A stretch of 64,000 nt of DNA from Alphaproteobacteria bacterium (GTDB taxonomy: Bacteria > Pseudomonadota > Alphaproteobacteria > Micavibrionales > UBA2020): positions 1 through 64,000 of the forward strand of contig JAICWS010000003.1 in the NCBI GenBank assembly GCA_025934695.1, given 5' to 3'. Positions 34,215 to 42,866 of the stretch are shown one piece after another. A program made the translations under genes and the position numbers. Each line of letters starts with the position of its first letter. Position 1 is the first letter of the stretch. The notes below the pieces were generated by a model that saw nothing but the letters and a program-made list of their open reading frames with translations, was not told the origin of the DNA and ran no database searches.

Positions 34215-35128
34215 CGCTGGCATCGCCGCAACAAACCGTTCTCGTTATCGGGGGCCCGACTGCCAGCGGCAAGTCGGGCCTCGCTTTATCCGTCGCCCGG
34301 CAAAAGAACGGGACCATCATCAATGCGGATTCAATGCAGGTCTACGACAGCCTGCCGGTCCTGACCGCCCAACCTTCCACAGAAGATAAGCAGACCGCGC
34401 CGCATCAGCTCTACGGCTGCCTGCCGCCCGAGACGATCTGCTCCGCCGCCAAATGGCGGGAGATGGCGCTCACCGAGATCGAGGCGGCGCTTAACGACAA
34501 GCGCCTGCCCATCATCACAGGCGGCACCGGCTTTTATCTGAAAACGCTGATCGAGGGGCTGAGCCCCATTCCCGACGTGCCGCACGAGCTGCGTGAGAAA
34601 ATCGCCGCGCGCCAGCGCGAGGTGGGCAATCCCGCCTTCCACGCCGAACTGGAAAAACGCGATCCGAAGATCGCCGCGAAGCTGCACCCTTTCAATACCC
34701 AGCGTCTCGTGCGTGCCTTCGAGGTGCTCGAGGCAACGGGAAGGAGTCTCGCCGACTGGCAGGAACAGCCGCGCCAGAAACCGCCCGCCCATCTCAAATT
34801 CGTGACCACCACGCTGATCCCGCCGCGCGCGCAGCTCTATCGCCAGTGCGACGAGCGCTTCGGCCTGATGATCAAGGCGGGCGCGCTCGACGAGGCGCGC
34901 GAATTCATGGCGCGCGCGAAACCGCAGTGGCCTTTGTCGAAAGCGCTGGGATATCCCGAACTGGCCTCGCACCTGTCCGGCAAAATTTCCCTCACCGAAG
35001 CGATTACCCTGGCACAGGCCGCCACGCGCCATTACGCAAAGCGGCAGGTGACATGGTTCAGGCATCAATTGAAAACCGACCTGGCGCTCGACAGGTCGGA
35101 CGCGGAGGCGATTTTTCCGTTGCTTTGA
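34211..35128 (+). CDS. miaA: tRNA dimethylallyltransferase MiaA
   Basis: Adds the isopentenyl group to A37 of tRNAs that read codons beginning with U. The 305 residues open with the P-loop GGPTASGKS, followed by INADSMQVYDSLPVLTAQP, GGTGFYLKTLIEGL and the C-terminal RHYAKRQVTWFRHQ, all family hallmarks. The start is a GTG that overlaps the protease stop (GTGA), so it is translationally coupled to the gene before it. Confidence 0.97.
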   Translation: MTLASPQQTVLVIGGPTASGKSGLALSVARQKNGTIINADSMQVYDSLPVLTAQPSTEDKQTAPHQLYGCLPPETICSAAKWREMALTEIEAALNDKRLPIITGGTGFYLKTLIEGLSPIPDVPHELREKIAARQREVGNPAFHAELEKRDPKIAAKLHPFNTQRLVRAFEVLEATGRSLADWQEQPRQKPPAHLKFVTTTLIPPRAQLYRQCDERFGLMIKAGALDEAREFMARAKPQWPLSKALGYPELASHLSGKISLTEAITLAQAATRHYAKRQVTWFRHQLKTDLALDRSDAEAIFPLL

Positions 35129-35131
35129 AAA

Positions 35132-35845
35132 TCAGCCCAGATCGGGCGCGCGCGGTTTTGGCGCGGGCGTATTATCGGGATCGCGCCGGCGCGTCCAGTC
35201 GCGCAGGTCGAGCTCGTCGAGCCCGTCGAACTTGGCGCGGTTATAGATCTCCATGAAGGCGGCGCGCGGCATGTCGATGATCAGCGTATCTTCGCCGAAA
35301 GGCCCCTGCCCGCGGCGCAGCGGGATTTTCGTTATCTTGCCGTTCTTGCCGTCGTCGCCTTCGACGCCGGCCCAGTTGATGTTGGAATCGATCACGAAAT
35401 GCATCTGGAAGTTCTGCTCGCCGCTCTGGCGCACGAACAAAGCGATCCTGAGCGGCTTGTCGAGGAACGGTTTCTTCTCGGGATAGCCGTCCTTTGCCGC
35501 GGGCGCGGCGGCTGCGGCGAAATCCTTGGCGGGATCGGGTACTTTCGCGCTCTTGACCGCATCGCCCGTCACGGCACGCAGGTCGAGCACCGGCTCGTCG
35601 CGAAGGTCGGAGAAATAGATTTTCCGCTCGAGTTCCTCGTAGGGCATGGCGACCGCGATGCGCGCCCCGGTCTTCAGCGCAATGCCGGAAATGCCCTCGC
35701 CAATGTCCGTCACATAATCGATGCGGGATTTTTCGAAGGTCACGGCATGGCAAGCGCCGCCGTCCGCGTCCCGCACCTGCGCGCGGATAATGAGGTCTTC
35801 GGCATCTGCCGTCAGCCGTTTCGCGATTTTGAATCCGTCAGTCAT
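35132..35845 (-). CDS. Tandem paralog family X, copy 3
   Basis: A 237-residue soluble protein of unknown function. It is a paralog of the two genes upstream. The shared N-terminal block here reads FEKSRIDYVTDIGEGISGIA, followed by RIAVAMPYEELERKIYFSD and VLDLRAVTGDAV. The shared C-terminal block is ELDLRDWTRRRDPD. Between them lie an Ala-rich insert (about 108-120) and a beta-rich part. The block resembles PilZ-like or small beta-barrel regulators in size and pattern, but I see no RxxxR...DxSxxG motif. One base separates it from copy 2. Confidence 0.6.
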   Translation of the reverse strand: MTDGFKIAKRLTADAEDLIIRAQVRDADGGACHAVTFEKSRIDYVTDIGEGISGIALKTGARIAVAMPYEELERKIYFSDLRDEPVLDLRAVTGDAVKSAKVPDPAKDFAAAAAPAAKDGYPEKKPFLDKPLRIALFVRQSGEQNFQMHFVIDSNINWAGVEGDDGKNGKITKIPLRRGQGPFGEDTLIIDMPRAAFMEIYNRAKFDGLDELDLRDWTRRRDPDNTPAPKPRAPDLG

Positions 35846-35846
35846 A

Positions 35847-36506
35847 TCAGTCCATCTTCAGCGAAGCGGTTTCCTTGACCCGGGTGGCCTCGCAAAGGTC
35901 GAGCACCGCCTGGGCCGAGTTTTTCGCCTGGTTGATATAGTAAGTGAAATGATGCATCGGCACCGCCACATAGAACTTCGTCCAGCCGTCGATGGACTGG
36001 CCGGGCTTGAGCTGGATAAAGGTTTCCTTGTCCTTGCGGCCAGCATGCGGCTCGAAAAAGGCGATCTGCGATTCTAGCAGTTTCAGGCGGCGGAACTTGC
36101 GGTCGGTCTCCTCGGCATGCGCGTAAAGCGATATTTCAAGCGACTTTTCCTCGCCCTTTGGCTCTTCCGCCGCCGGGTTGAACTTCTTCGCGAGGCGCAG
36201 CGCCTTTTCATCCGCCACCGGCTTGCCGGTCACGAGCGTCAGGTCGATGCGGTTGCCGGTATCGAAGTCGTTGTCGTAAATGCGGCTTTTGAGTTCGGAA
36301 AACGGCATCGCGACCGGAATCGTGACGCCGTTGTTGAGCACGATGCCCGAGAGCCTGTCGTCCAGGGCGAAGAGATAGTCGATGCGCGACTCCTTGAAGG
36401 CGATCGAGCGGAATTCGGCGCTGCCCTCGACCGGCGCCAGCGCCTCGATGATCAGCTCTTCGTCGCTGTCGCGCGAGAGCAGCTTCGCCCGGCCGAGTTC
36501 CTTCAT
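35847..36506 (-). CDS. Tandem paralog family X, copy 2
   Basis: A 219-residue paralog. Matching blocks are FKESRIDYLFALDDRLSGIV, TIPVAMPFSELKSRIYDND, IDLTLVTGKPV and, near the end, AVLDLCEATRVKE. The ATG at 36506 overlaps the copy 1 stop by 4 bases (ATGA); the longer frame from 36617 would lie inside copy 1 and is not used. Function unknown. Coupled translation of all three copies suggests that they act together, perhaps as a heteromeric complex. Confidence 0.6.
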   Translation of the reverse strand: MKELGRAKLLSRDSDEELIIEALAPVEGSAEFRSIAFKESRIDYLFALDDRLSGIVLNNGVTIPVAMPFSELKSRIYDNDFDTGNRIDLTLVTGKPVADEKALRLAKKFNPAAEEPKGEEKSLEISLYAHAEETDRKFRRLKLLESQIAFFEPHAGRKDKETFIQLKPGQSIDGWTKFYVAVPMHHFTYYINQAKNSAQAVLDLCEATRVKETASLKMD

Positions 36507-37222
36507 GGGTGCACTCCCTGGCGCGGACGCGGCGGCTCGGGTGGCGTGGTGCCCTTTTGCAGCGACCAGTCGCGCAAATCGATGTCGGTATCGCCGCGTC
36601 CATACGCTTCCGCGCACAGCCGCCGCAGTTCGGAAAAAGCGCCTTCAATGATGAATTCGCCGCCCTCGAACGGCAGTTTGCTCGGGTCTTTCACGGTCAT
36701 GCGGATGTTCTTGCCGCCCATGATGCTGTCGCCTTCGGAGGTTTTGCGCATGAGGACATCCGCGCCGGCAAAGGTGAATTCGCGGAATTCCGCCTTGTGC
36801 GGCGGGCGCATCCAGACATGGAAGGTGAGGTTTTCGAGCGCCGCGTATTTTTCGGCCTCGGCGGCTTCCTTGAAGTCCTCCTGCAGGCGGCGGACAAGGG
36901 CCGTGCCGGTTTCAAGATAGCTGAGGGGCTTGAGATCGAGCACCGGCCCCTCGGGCGCCCGCAGGCGCTCCAGCAGCTCGGGCAGCGGCAGCCGGACCGC
37001 GGCTTCCAGCCCCGAGTTCAGGCGGATCAGCGACGCATGGGGTCCCGCCGAGCGGATGAAGTCGACACTGGACGGCTGGAAGGACAGCGTATCGGAGGCC
37101 GAGACGCCGTCGAAGCCGGGCACCAGCACTTCGACCCAGAGCGCGCTCTGGTCCAGCGAAAAGATCTTCGCGCCGGAAATTTTGCTGCCGTCCAAGGGTG
37201 TGCTCCTGCGAGGTTTAGGCAT
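36503..37222 (-). CDS. Tandem paralog family X, copy 1
   Basis: A 239-residue paralog and the most divergent of the three. Blocks in the same order are FQPSSVDFIRSAGPHASLIR, EAAVRLPLPELLERLR, VLDLKPLSYLETG and DIDLRDWSLQKG near the end. The start is ATG at 37222, close to AGGT; a TTG four codons earlier is less likely. It lies 22 bases after the lpxL stop and could be read from the lipid A operon. Function unknown. Confidence 0.6.
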   Translation of the reverse strand: MPKPRRSTPLDGSKISGAKIFSLDQSALWVEVLVPGFDGVSASDTLSFQPSSVDFIRSAGPHASLIRLNSGLEAAVRLPLPELLERLRAPEGPVLDLKPLSYLETGTALVRRLQEDFKEAAEAEKYAALENLTFHVWMRPPHKAEFREFTFAGADVLMRKTSEGDSIMGGKNIRMTVKDPSKLPFEGGEFIIEGAFSELRRLCAEAYGRGDTDIDLRDWSLQKGTTPPEPPRPRQGVHP

Positions 37223-37244
37223 AATACCTAGCAAGCGCTATTTC

Positions 37245-38171
37245 TTATGTCAATTTTTCAGATTTTGCAGCGGAATCAGGTGCTTGCTTCGGGGGCGCCC
37301 AGCGCTTGTGGATCCATAGCCACTGTTCGGGGCGCACGCGAATCCAGTCCTCGAGCATGCGGTTCATGTCGGTGAGGATTTTGCGCGTATCGGCCTCAAG
37401 GTCGCCGGTCGGCACGATGTCGAGCGGCGGATGCACGGTGAGGCGAAAATGCGCGCCGCCGAGCCGTTCGCCGTGGCAGGGATATACCGGCAGGCCGAAG
37501 CGCAGCGCGAAATGCGCGATGGCCGGCGCGGTCATGGCGTCGTGGCCGAAAAACGGGACCGCCATGCCTTCGCTGAGTTTCTGGTCGACGAGCAGCGCGA
37601 GCACGCCGTTGTTCTTGAAGACGTTGCGGATGGCCCGCGCACCGGACGCGCCCTTTTCGATGTGGCCGCCGCCGATGTCCATCGCGCGCGCATGCAGCAG
37701 CAGGCTGTCCACGTAAGGGTTGTTCGGCTTGCGGTAAACGACGAACAGCGGCAACCCTATCGACCGCGAGGAGATGGCGTTGATTTCCCAGTTGGCGATA
37801 TGCCCCCCAAAAAAAATCGCCGACTTGCCGCTGTCGCGCGCCCGTTCGGCATATTCGCGTCCAACGATCTCGACTCGCCCCGCCATGCGGCGCAAATGGG
37901 GATATTCGCCGAGCACGCGGCCGAGGTTGTCCCACATGCCGGCGACGATGCGTTTCTTTTCGTCCAGCGGCTTTTCGGGAAAGGCGAGGTCGAGGTTCCG
38001 GTAAGCCACGCGCGAAATGCCCATGCGCGGGCCGACGCGGCGCATGACATTTCCGCCCACGGCCGAGGCTATGTCGAGGGGCATGGCGCGGAACAGCCCG
38101 TAGCACAGGTACGCGAGGACGGCCTCGGCCATGTATCTGCATTTCTTGCCGAACGGAAGCGCTTGTGCCAT
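37245..38171 (-). CDS. lpxL: Lipid A late acyltransferase (LpxL/HtrB family)
   Basis: Transfers a secondary acyl chain to Kdo-lipid A at the inner membrane. The 308-residue protein has an N-terminal membrane segment and the catalytic HX4E motif in FFGGHIANWEIN. VYRKPNNPYVD, LLVDQKLSEGMAVPFFG and the final RPEQWLWIHKRW are also typical of the family. LpxL, LpxM and LpxP cannot be separated by sight. One base lies between the lpxK stop and its start. Confidence 0.93.
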   Translation of the reverse strand: MAQALPFGKKCRYMAEAVLAYLCYGLFRAMPLDIASAVGGNVMRRVGPRMGISRVAYRNLDLAFPEKPLDEKKRIVAGMWDNLGRVLGEYPHLRRMAGRVEIVGREYAERARDSGKSAIFFGGHIANWEINAISSRSIGLPLFVVYRKPNNPYVDSLLLHARAMDIGGGHIEKGASGARAIRNVFKNNGVLALLVDQKLSEGMAVPFFGHDAMTAPAIAHFALRFGLPVYPCHGERLGGAHFRLTVHPPLDIVPTGDLEADTRKILTDMNRMLEDWIRVRPEQWLWIHKRWAPPKQAPDSAAKSEKLT

Positions 38172-38172
38172 G

Positions 38173-39177
38173 TCAGGGATTCAGCTGCAGCGTGGAAACG
38201 ACGAGGCGCGAGAGCGCCGCCGGATCTTGCCATTCGAGCCGCACGCTGAATTTTTTGACTTTCTCCTTCAGCTTTTGCGGCAGGCGCACATAGTCCTTGG
38301 CGGTGGTCACGATCATGGCATCGCGCGCCTCGGCGGCACTGACGAGTTCCTTGAGGTCCTCCTCGACATAGGCGAAATGGTCGGGGAAGCTGCCCCAGCC
38401 TTCGAGCTGCGCGCCCGCCGCGATCAGCGTCTCCTTGAACTTATCGGGCCGGCCGATGCCTGCGAAGGCAAAAACTTGCTTGCCCGCGACGTCGGGATTG
38501 CCGGGCACGGGCTTGAGCTGGGCGTAAAACACCGGGATGTCGGCATGACGCTTCAGCGTGGCGGCCACATTCGCCTTGTCCTCGCCGATGATGACCACGG
38601 CGTCCGCGCGCGACAGGCCGAACGAAATTTCCTCGCGCAAGGGACCGGCCGGCATGATGCGCCCGTTACCGAAGCCGGCGCTTCCATCCGCGACCAATAA
38701 TGCGAAATCCTTGAAGATCGCGGGGTTCTGGAAGCCATCGTCCATGATGATGAGCGTGGCGCCAGTGTCGATCGCCGCCTGGGCGCCCAGGGGACGGCTT
38801 TTCGAAACCCAGGTCGGCGCGGTTTCGACGAGCAGCAGGGCTTCGTCGCCGACATCGGCCGGCGTGTCGCGCCCGGGACTGACCTGGAGCGGCCCCGGTT
38901 CGTCGCCGCCATAGCCGCGCGTGAGGATATGCGGGTTGTAGCCCGCCTCCTGCATCAGCGGCACGAGGGATTCCACGACCGGCGTCTTGCCAGCACCGCC
39001 CGCCACGAGGTTGCCGACGCAGAGGATGGGCTTGGCCATCGGCACCGGAAAGTAGAAGTCGAAACGCTTGCGCACGGCCCACCCGTAAGCCTTGCCGGCG
39101 GGCGAGAGCAGCCGGGCCTTCCATTTCGACGCGGGATCCTGCGCATCGTACCACCAGGCGGGCGTCGACAGCGTCAT
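38173..39177 (-). CDS. lpxK: Tetraacyldisaccharide 4'-kinase LpxK
   Basis: Phosphorylates the 4' position of the lipid A disaccharide. The 334-residue protein has an N-terminal membrane-binding helix, the P-loop VGNLVAGGAGKTPVVE, the Walker B-like LIIMDDGFQNP, and GYGGDEPGPLQ, all characteristic. Four bases overlap with waaA upstream. Together with waaA and lpxL it forms a compact lipid A operon. Confidence 0.96.
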   Translation of the reverse strand: MTLSTPAWWYDAQDPASKWKARLLSPAGKAYGWAVRKRFDFYFPVPMAKPILCVGNLVAGGAGKTPVVESLVPLMQEAGYNPHILTRGYGGDEPGPLQVSPGRDTPADVGDEALLLVETAPTWVSKSRPLGAQAAIDTGATLIIMDDGFQNPAIFKDFALLVADGSAGFGNGRIMPAGPLREEISFGLSRADAVVIIGEDKANVAATLKRHADIPVFYAQLKPVPGNPDVAGKQVFAFAGIGRPDKFKETLIAAGAQLEGWGSFPDHFAYVEEDLKELVSAAEARDAMIVTTAKDYVRLPQKLKEKVKKFSVRLEWQDPAALSRLVVSTLQLNP

Positions 39178-40463
39178 GAGGCTGCCTTCAGCGCCAGGAC
39201 GGGCGCCAGCAACGGGCGGAGCGCCGCGGCCAGATCGTCGACGACATGCGATTTTTCCGCGGTCATCTTGCGCGCGTTCGCGCCGTAAACGGCGAAGGCG
39301 GCAGGGTCTTGCAGCGCGCGCCGCAGCGTTTCCGCAAGCTCTTCGGCATCCTTCACCTGCACGGCGGAGGCCGATGTCAGGAAGTCATCGCTGATGGTAA
39401 GGAAATTATACATGACGGGACCGTAGATGATCGCGCAGCCCAGTTGCCCCGGCTCGATCGGGTTATGGCCCCCGATGTCGGCGAAGGAACCGCCGATGAC
39501 GACAGTGTTGCACAGGCGATAGAACAATCCCAGTTCGCCTAACGTGTCGGCGATGTAAAGCTCCGTCTCGGGCCCGGGGAGCGTGCCGGCCGAGCGCAGG
39601 GCCGTATTGAGCCGCGCCTCGCGCGCGACTTGGCCGATTTCGGTTCCGCGCGCGGGGTGGCGCGGCACGACGATGGTCAGGAGATTGCGGAATTTGCCCT
39701 TCAGCGCAAGATGCGTTTGGGCGGCGATTTCTTCCTCGCCGGGATGCGTGCTGGCGAAGAGCACCAGCGGCCTGTCTTTCACCGCCATTTTCATGGCGGC
39801 GAGCTTGAGGTCGTCAAAAGGCAGCACCGGCGCGCCGTATTTCAGGTTGGCGGACACGCGGACCTCGCCCGCACCCAGCGCCTTGAGGCGCGCGGCCTCC
39901 GCATCGTTCTGGGCAAAACACAGGACGAAGGCCGACAGGATCTTCCGCATCGACCCCTTTGCCAGCCGCCAGCGGCGAAAGCTGGTTTTGGACATGCGCG
40001 CGTTCAGGAGCGCCGCAGGGATGCCGCGCGCAGCGATCTCGACCAGCATGTTGGGCCAGAATTCGGATTCCGACCAGATGACGAAGGACGGCTTCCAGTG
40101 ATCGAGGAACCGCGCGACCCAGGCGGGATGGTCGACCGGCATATATTGATGGAACGCGCCGGGCGGCAAACGGTCCGCCATCAGTTTGGCCGAGGTGACG
40201 GTTCCCGTCGTCACCATGACGGAACAGCCCGGATAATCCTGCAGCACGCGGGAGATGAGGGAGAGTAGCGACAGCGACTCACCCACGCTCGCGGCATGGA
40301 ACCAGACGAGGGGCCCAGGCCCCCGTGGACGCGCCGCGGCGCCGCGCCGCTCGGGCGCCCGCGCCGGATCTTCCTTGCCGCGCGCCGCGCGCTTTTTCAG
40401 GTAGGCGTCGAGCAGCGGCGTGGAGGCGCGCATCATGGCCCTGTAAATATCCAGCAACATCAC
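39174..40463 (-). CDS. waaA: Kdo transferase WaaA (KdtA)
   Basis: Adds Kdo sugars to lipid IVA. The 429-residue protein shows the catalytic-Glu motif WFHAASVGE in the N-terminal GT30 domain, WSESEFWPNML, and a C-terminal GT-B domain with ADTLGELGLFYRLCNTVVIG and GGHNPIEPGQLGCAI. An N-terminal membrane-associated helix is present, with an Arg-rich spacer (residues 24-47). It is the first gene of the lpx operon and is preceded by a 118-base gap shared with the divergent 82-residue gene. Confidence 0.96.
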   Translation of the reverse strand: MMLLDIYRAMMRASTPLLDAYLKKRAARGKEDPARAPERRGAAARPRGPGPLVWFHAASVGESLSLLSLISRVLQDYPGCSVMVTTGTVTSAKLMADRLPPGAFHQYMPVDHPAWVARFLDHWKPSFVIWSESEFWPNMLVEIAARGIPAALLNARMSKTSFRRWRLAKGSMRKILSAFVLCFAQNDAEAARLKALGAGEVRVSANLKYGAPVLPFDDLKLAAMKMAVKDRPLVLFASTHPGEEEIAAQTHLALKGKFRNLLTIVVPRHPARGTEIGQVAREARLNTALRSAGTLPGPETELYIADTLGELGLFYRLCNTVVIGGSFADIGGHNPIEPGQLGCAIIYGPVMYNFLTISDDFLTSASAVQVKDAEELAETLRRALQDPAAFAVYGANARKMTAEKSHVVDDLAAALRPLLAPVLALKAAS

Positions 40464-40581
40464 CCTCTTCCGCGGCGTGAACTTCTTTTTCAGCTACAGA
40501 ATTGGTTTTTTTGGCGTGCAATGCAAGCTTTTCTTGCGGAAAAGGGATTTAGGAAGTTAAAATGAAAACAGAGGCTTATGC

Positions 40582-40830
40582 ATGAACAGCCGGGAAAAGG
40601 CGCTTGAAGAGCTCAAGCGTCACATCGAAGAACAAAGGGCGCGAGTCGACCCTGAAGTGCTGAAACAGGCGGCCGAAGCCGCGCAGTCGCAACTGGCCAG
40701 CCAGGGCGCGAGCGTTCCCTATGACCGCAAGGCGGCGGCGAAGGCTGTCGAATTATTCCTGAAAAGCCACCGCGACCCGAAAGACCTCGAGCGCCTGATC
40801 GCGGCAATCATGGCGAAAACCCGTCACTGA
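40582..40830 (+). CDS. Small helical protein of unknown function
   Basis: An 82-residue, mostly helical, charged protein without membrane segments. The N-terminal half looks coiled-coil (EKALEELKRHIEEQRARVDPE). The ATG has GAGG 8 bases upstream. It stands alone on the plus strand, converging on the cysteine-core gene family. I cannot assign a function. Confidence 0.6.
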   Translation: MNSREKALEELKRHIEEQRARVDPEVLKQAAEAAQSQLASQGASVPYDRKAAAKAVELFLKSHRDPKDLERLIAAIMAKTRH

Positions 40831-40845
40831 TAAACCCCGGAAGTC

Positions 40846-42084
40846 CTACATCCCGCTGATGATCTGGGACGGCAATTGTCCGCCCGTCGTCCAGATCTTG
40901 GCCGGAATCGGCGGAGAGGTGGGCCAGGTCAGGATATTGCCCGGCTTGTTCAGGCCGCCGCCTGCGCCGACATCGCTCAGTGCGGCGTTGATGATCGAGG
41001 TGTTGGAGGAGTTCGTCAGTTCGCTCAAGAGGCCTGTACCGGCGCCGGGCGGGTTCATCGAGAGAAGCTGGCCGAATGAGAAATAAGGCGTGCCGCCCTG
41101 ACGGCCGGTGCCGACCAGCGCGCGCTCATAGTCGCCGGTATTCTGGTTCTGGAAGGTGGGCGGCTGACCGTTGCCCCACAATTCCTGGATCCGGTCGCAT
41201 TCGCCGTTGCTGCCGTTGCTGGCGCCGGTGATGTCGGTCGCGCCGCCCATCAGCCAGCTGATCAGCGCCTGCACGACCGACCGCAAGGCCGCCTGCAGCG
41301 CATGGATGGTGCCGTTGATGAACGCTTTGACCGCGGCCCAGGCGGCATTCAGCGCCACCATCAGGCCATTGATGACGACGTAGAAAGCCGGAATGCCGGG
41401 AATGATCTGCAGCAGCTTCATCGCGTTCTTAAGAGTGCTCAGCAATCCGTTCAGGGTCGAGAAGGCGCTGTTGAGCGCGTTGACCGCCGAGGTGATGGGG
41501 GCCAGCAGGCCGTTAAAGGCACCCATCAGGGCCGCCATGAAACCGGAGAGCGCCGTCGCGCCAAGGTTAGTGGACAGCGAGTTGCCGAAATCGTTGATGT
41601 GGTTCGACATCTGCGGGATGACGACGTTATTGAGGTCCTGCAGCAGGAACTTGTCGGAACCGGCGGCCGGCGAGAAGATCTGCGATTTGAAGACGACGCC
41701 GTTGGCCGCGGGGAAGCTGGCGGGCGCGCCCACGTCCGAGAAGATATCGCCCAGGCGCGAGGTCATCGCCAGCGCATGGTCGAAGCAGGTCATGCCGATG
41801 CCGTTGTCGTTCTGGTAGACCATCTGGCGACCGTACGACTTGTCGCGCAGGCGCATGTCGTTCGAATGGTTTTCCATCATGCCCAGGATGCCGCCGTGGT
41901 TCATCAGTCCGTTGGGGCCCGCTGGCGGGTTATAGCCGCCGGGCGCCCAAGGCTGCGGCCCGGGCGCGGAACCCGCGGCCGGGCAGTCGCAACCTGGCAT
42001 GCAGGCGGCGCCGGCATAGGAAGCGGTGACGGAGAGTCCGAGCAGGCCGATGGCGATAAGCGCGATCGTCAGGAACCTTTTCAT
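40846..42084 (-). CDS. Cysteine-core exported protein, large member L2
   Basis: A 412-residue exported protein of an unrecognised family. A signal peptide (to about 25) is followed by CMPGCDCP, then the core QNDNGIGMTCFDHALAMTSR with LGDIFSD. About 130 strongly hydrophobic, helix-forming residues follow (MAALMGAFNGLLAPI onward). Next come GECDRIQELWG, then TPYFSFGQLLS, and the protein ends in IISGM. The hydrophobic segment could bind or cross membranes. It is a paralog of the gene at 42867-44123. The ATG at 42084 was chosen because AGGA lies 8 bases upstream. It is the last gene of the unit. Confidence 0.72.
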   Translation of the reverse strand: MKRFLTIALIAIGLLGLSVTASYAGAACMPGCDCPAAGSAPGPQPWAPGGYNPPAGPNGLMNHGGILGMMENHSNDMRLRDKSYGRQMVYQNDNGIGMTCFDHALAMTSRLGDIFSDVGAPASFPAANGVVFKSQIFSPAAGSDKFLLQDLNNVVIPQMSNHINDFGNSLSTNLGATALSGFMAALMGAFNGLLAPITSAVNALNSAFSTLNGLLSTLKNAMKLLQIIPGIPAFYVVINGLMVALNAAWAAVKAFINGTIHALQAALRSVVQALISWLMGGATDITGASNGSNGECDRIQELWGNGQPPTFQNQNTGDYERALVGTGRQGGTPYFSFGQLLSMNPPGAGTGLLSELTNSSNTSIINAALSDVGAGGGLNKPGNILTWPTSPPIPAKIWTTGGQLPSQIISGM

Positions 42085-42107
42085 GCGCATATTCCTTTTA
42101 AGCCTCC

Positions 42108-42857
42108 CTATGGGCACGGCGAGGGCACCGTGATGCCCGCCTTCGTCATGGTCTGGCAGACATCGTCGGTATTGACGGGGTCCGCAACGAATGTCGTGGG
42201 CGTGGCGGCCTTGGGCAGCGCCGCGATATCGGTGTTGACCTTGCCGAAATCGTTATCCGTGCCGTCCGAGGTGGTCCAGTCCTTGGTGAATTTCGGTCCT
42301 GCCGCGGTGGTGCCCGCGGGCGGACTGCCCGAGTTCACGAGGTCGGAATAACGGTAATAGGGCACGTCGGGCTCGATGCCCTCGCTGTTGATTTCGGTCC
42401 AGAGATCCTGGAGGTCGTTGCAGTTCTTGATCGAGCCGGCGCCGCCGAGCGTCGTCGCGGCGCTGGTGTAGTCGACCTTGCCGGTGTCATTGCCCTTGGC
42501 GTCCTTGAAATCGTCATAGAAGGCGGTCAGCGAGTCGGGAATGATCTTGCTGAGCGGCGTCGTGTAATCGCCCGAAAACATCTGGCCGAGCTGGCTCGCC
42601 GCCTCGCCCGCCGCGTTGTTGAAACAGGTCATGGCGAGGATGCTATCGGGCTTGTTGATGACCTGCTCGGTCGAGGCCACGTCATAGGCCACGCGCGCGT
42701 TGGCCTTGTCCTGCATCGCGGTGAGCACCTTGGAATCGCAGCCGGGCGTCGTGCCGCTCGGCGTGTCGATTGGGTCGGCGAGCGCAAGGCGCGACGAGAG
42801 CGCGAGCGCGGCCAGGAAGAGCGGGAGGGCGAGACTGAGAAGCTTGCTATGTGTCAT
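42108..42857 (-). CDS. Cysteine-core exported protein, small member S3
   Basis: A 249-residue exported protein with a signal peptide ending near ALADP. The core has GCDSKVLTAMQDKANARVAYD, KPDSILAMTCFNNAAGEAAS with QLGQMFSG, then NCNDLQDLWTE, VPYYRYSDLVNSG, a late Cys in DVCQTMTKAG and the final SPCP. Unlike the large members it lacks the hydrophobic middle. The later cysteines may form a C-terminal disulfide. Nine bases follow the L1 stop, and GAGGA stands before the ATG. Function unknown. Confidence 0.72.
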   Translation of the reverse strand: MTHSKLLSLALPLFLAALALSSRLALADPIDTPSGTTPGCDSKVLTAMQDKANARVAYDVASTEQVINKPDSILAMTCFNNAAGEAASQLGQMFSGDYTTPLSKIIPDSLTAFYDDFKDAKGNDTGKVDYTSAATTLGGAGSIKNCNDLQDLWTEINSEGIEPDVPYYRYSDLVNSGSPPAGTTAAGPKFTKDWTTSDGTDNDFGKVNTDIAALPKAATPTTFVADPVNTDDVCQTMTKAGITVPSPCP

Positions 42858-42866
42858 GGCTTATCC

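Noticed and set aside
37225-37253. TTGACA followed after 17 bases by TAGGTA, upstream of paralog copy 1
   Set aside because: The predicted start site would fall inside the start codon region and the -35 lies in the end of lpxL; a real promoter here is doubtful.
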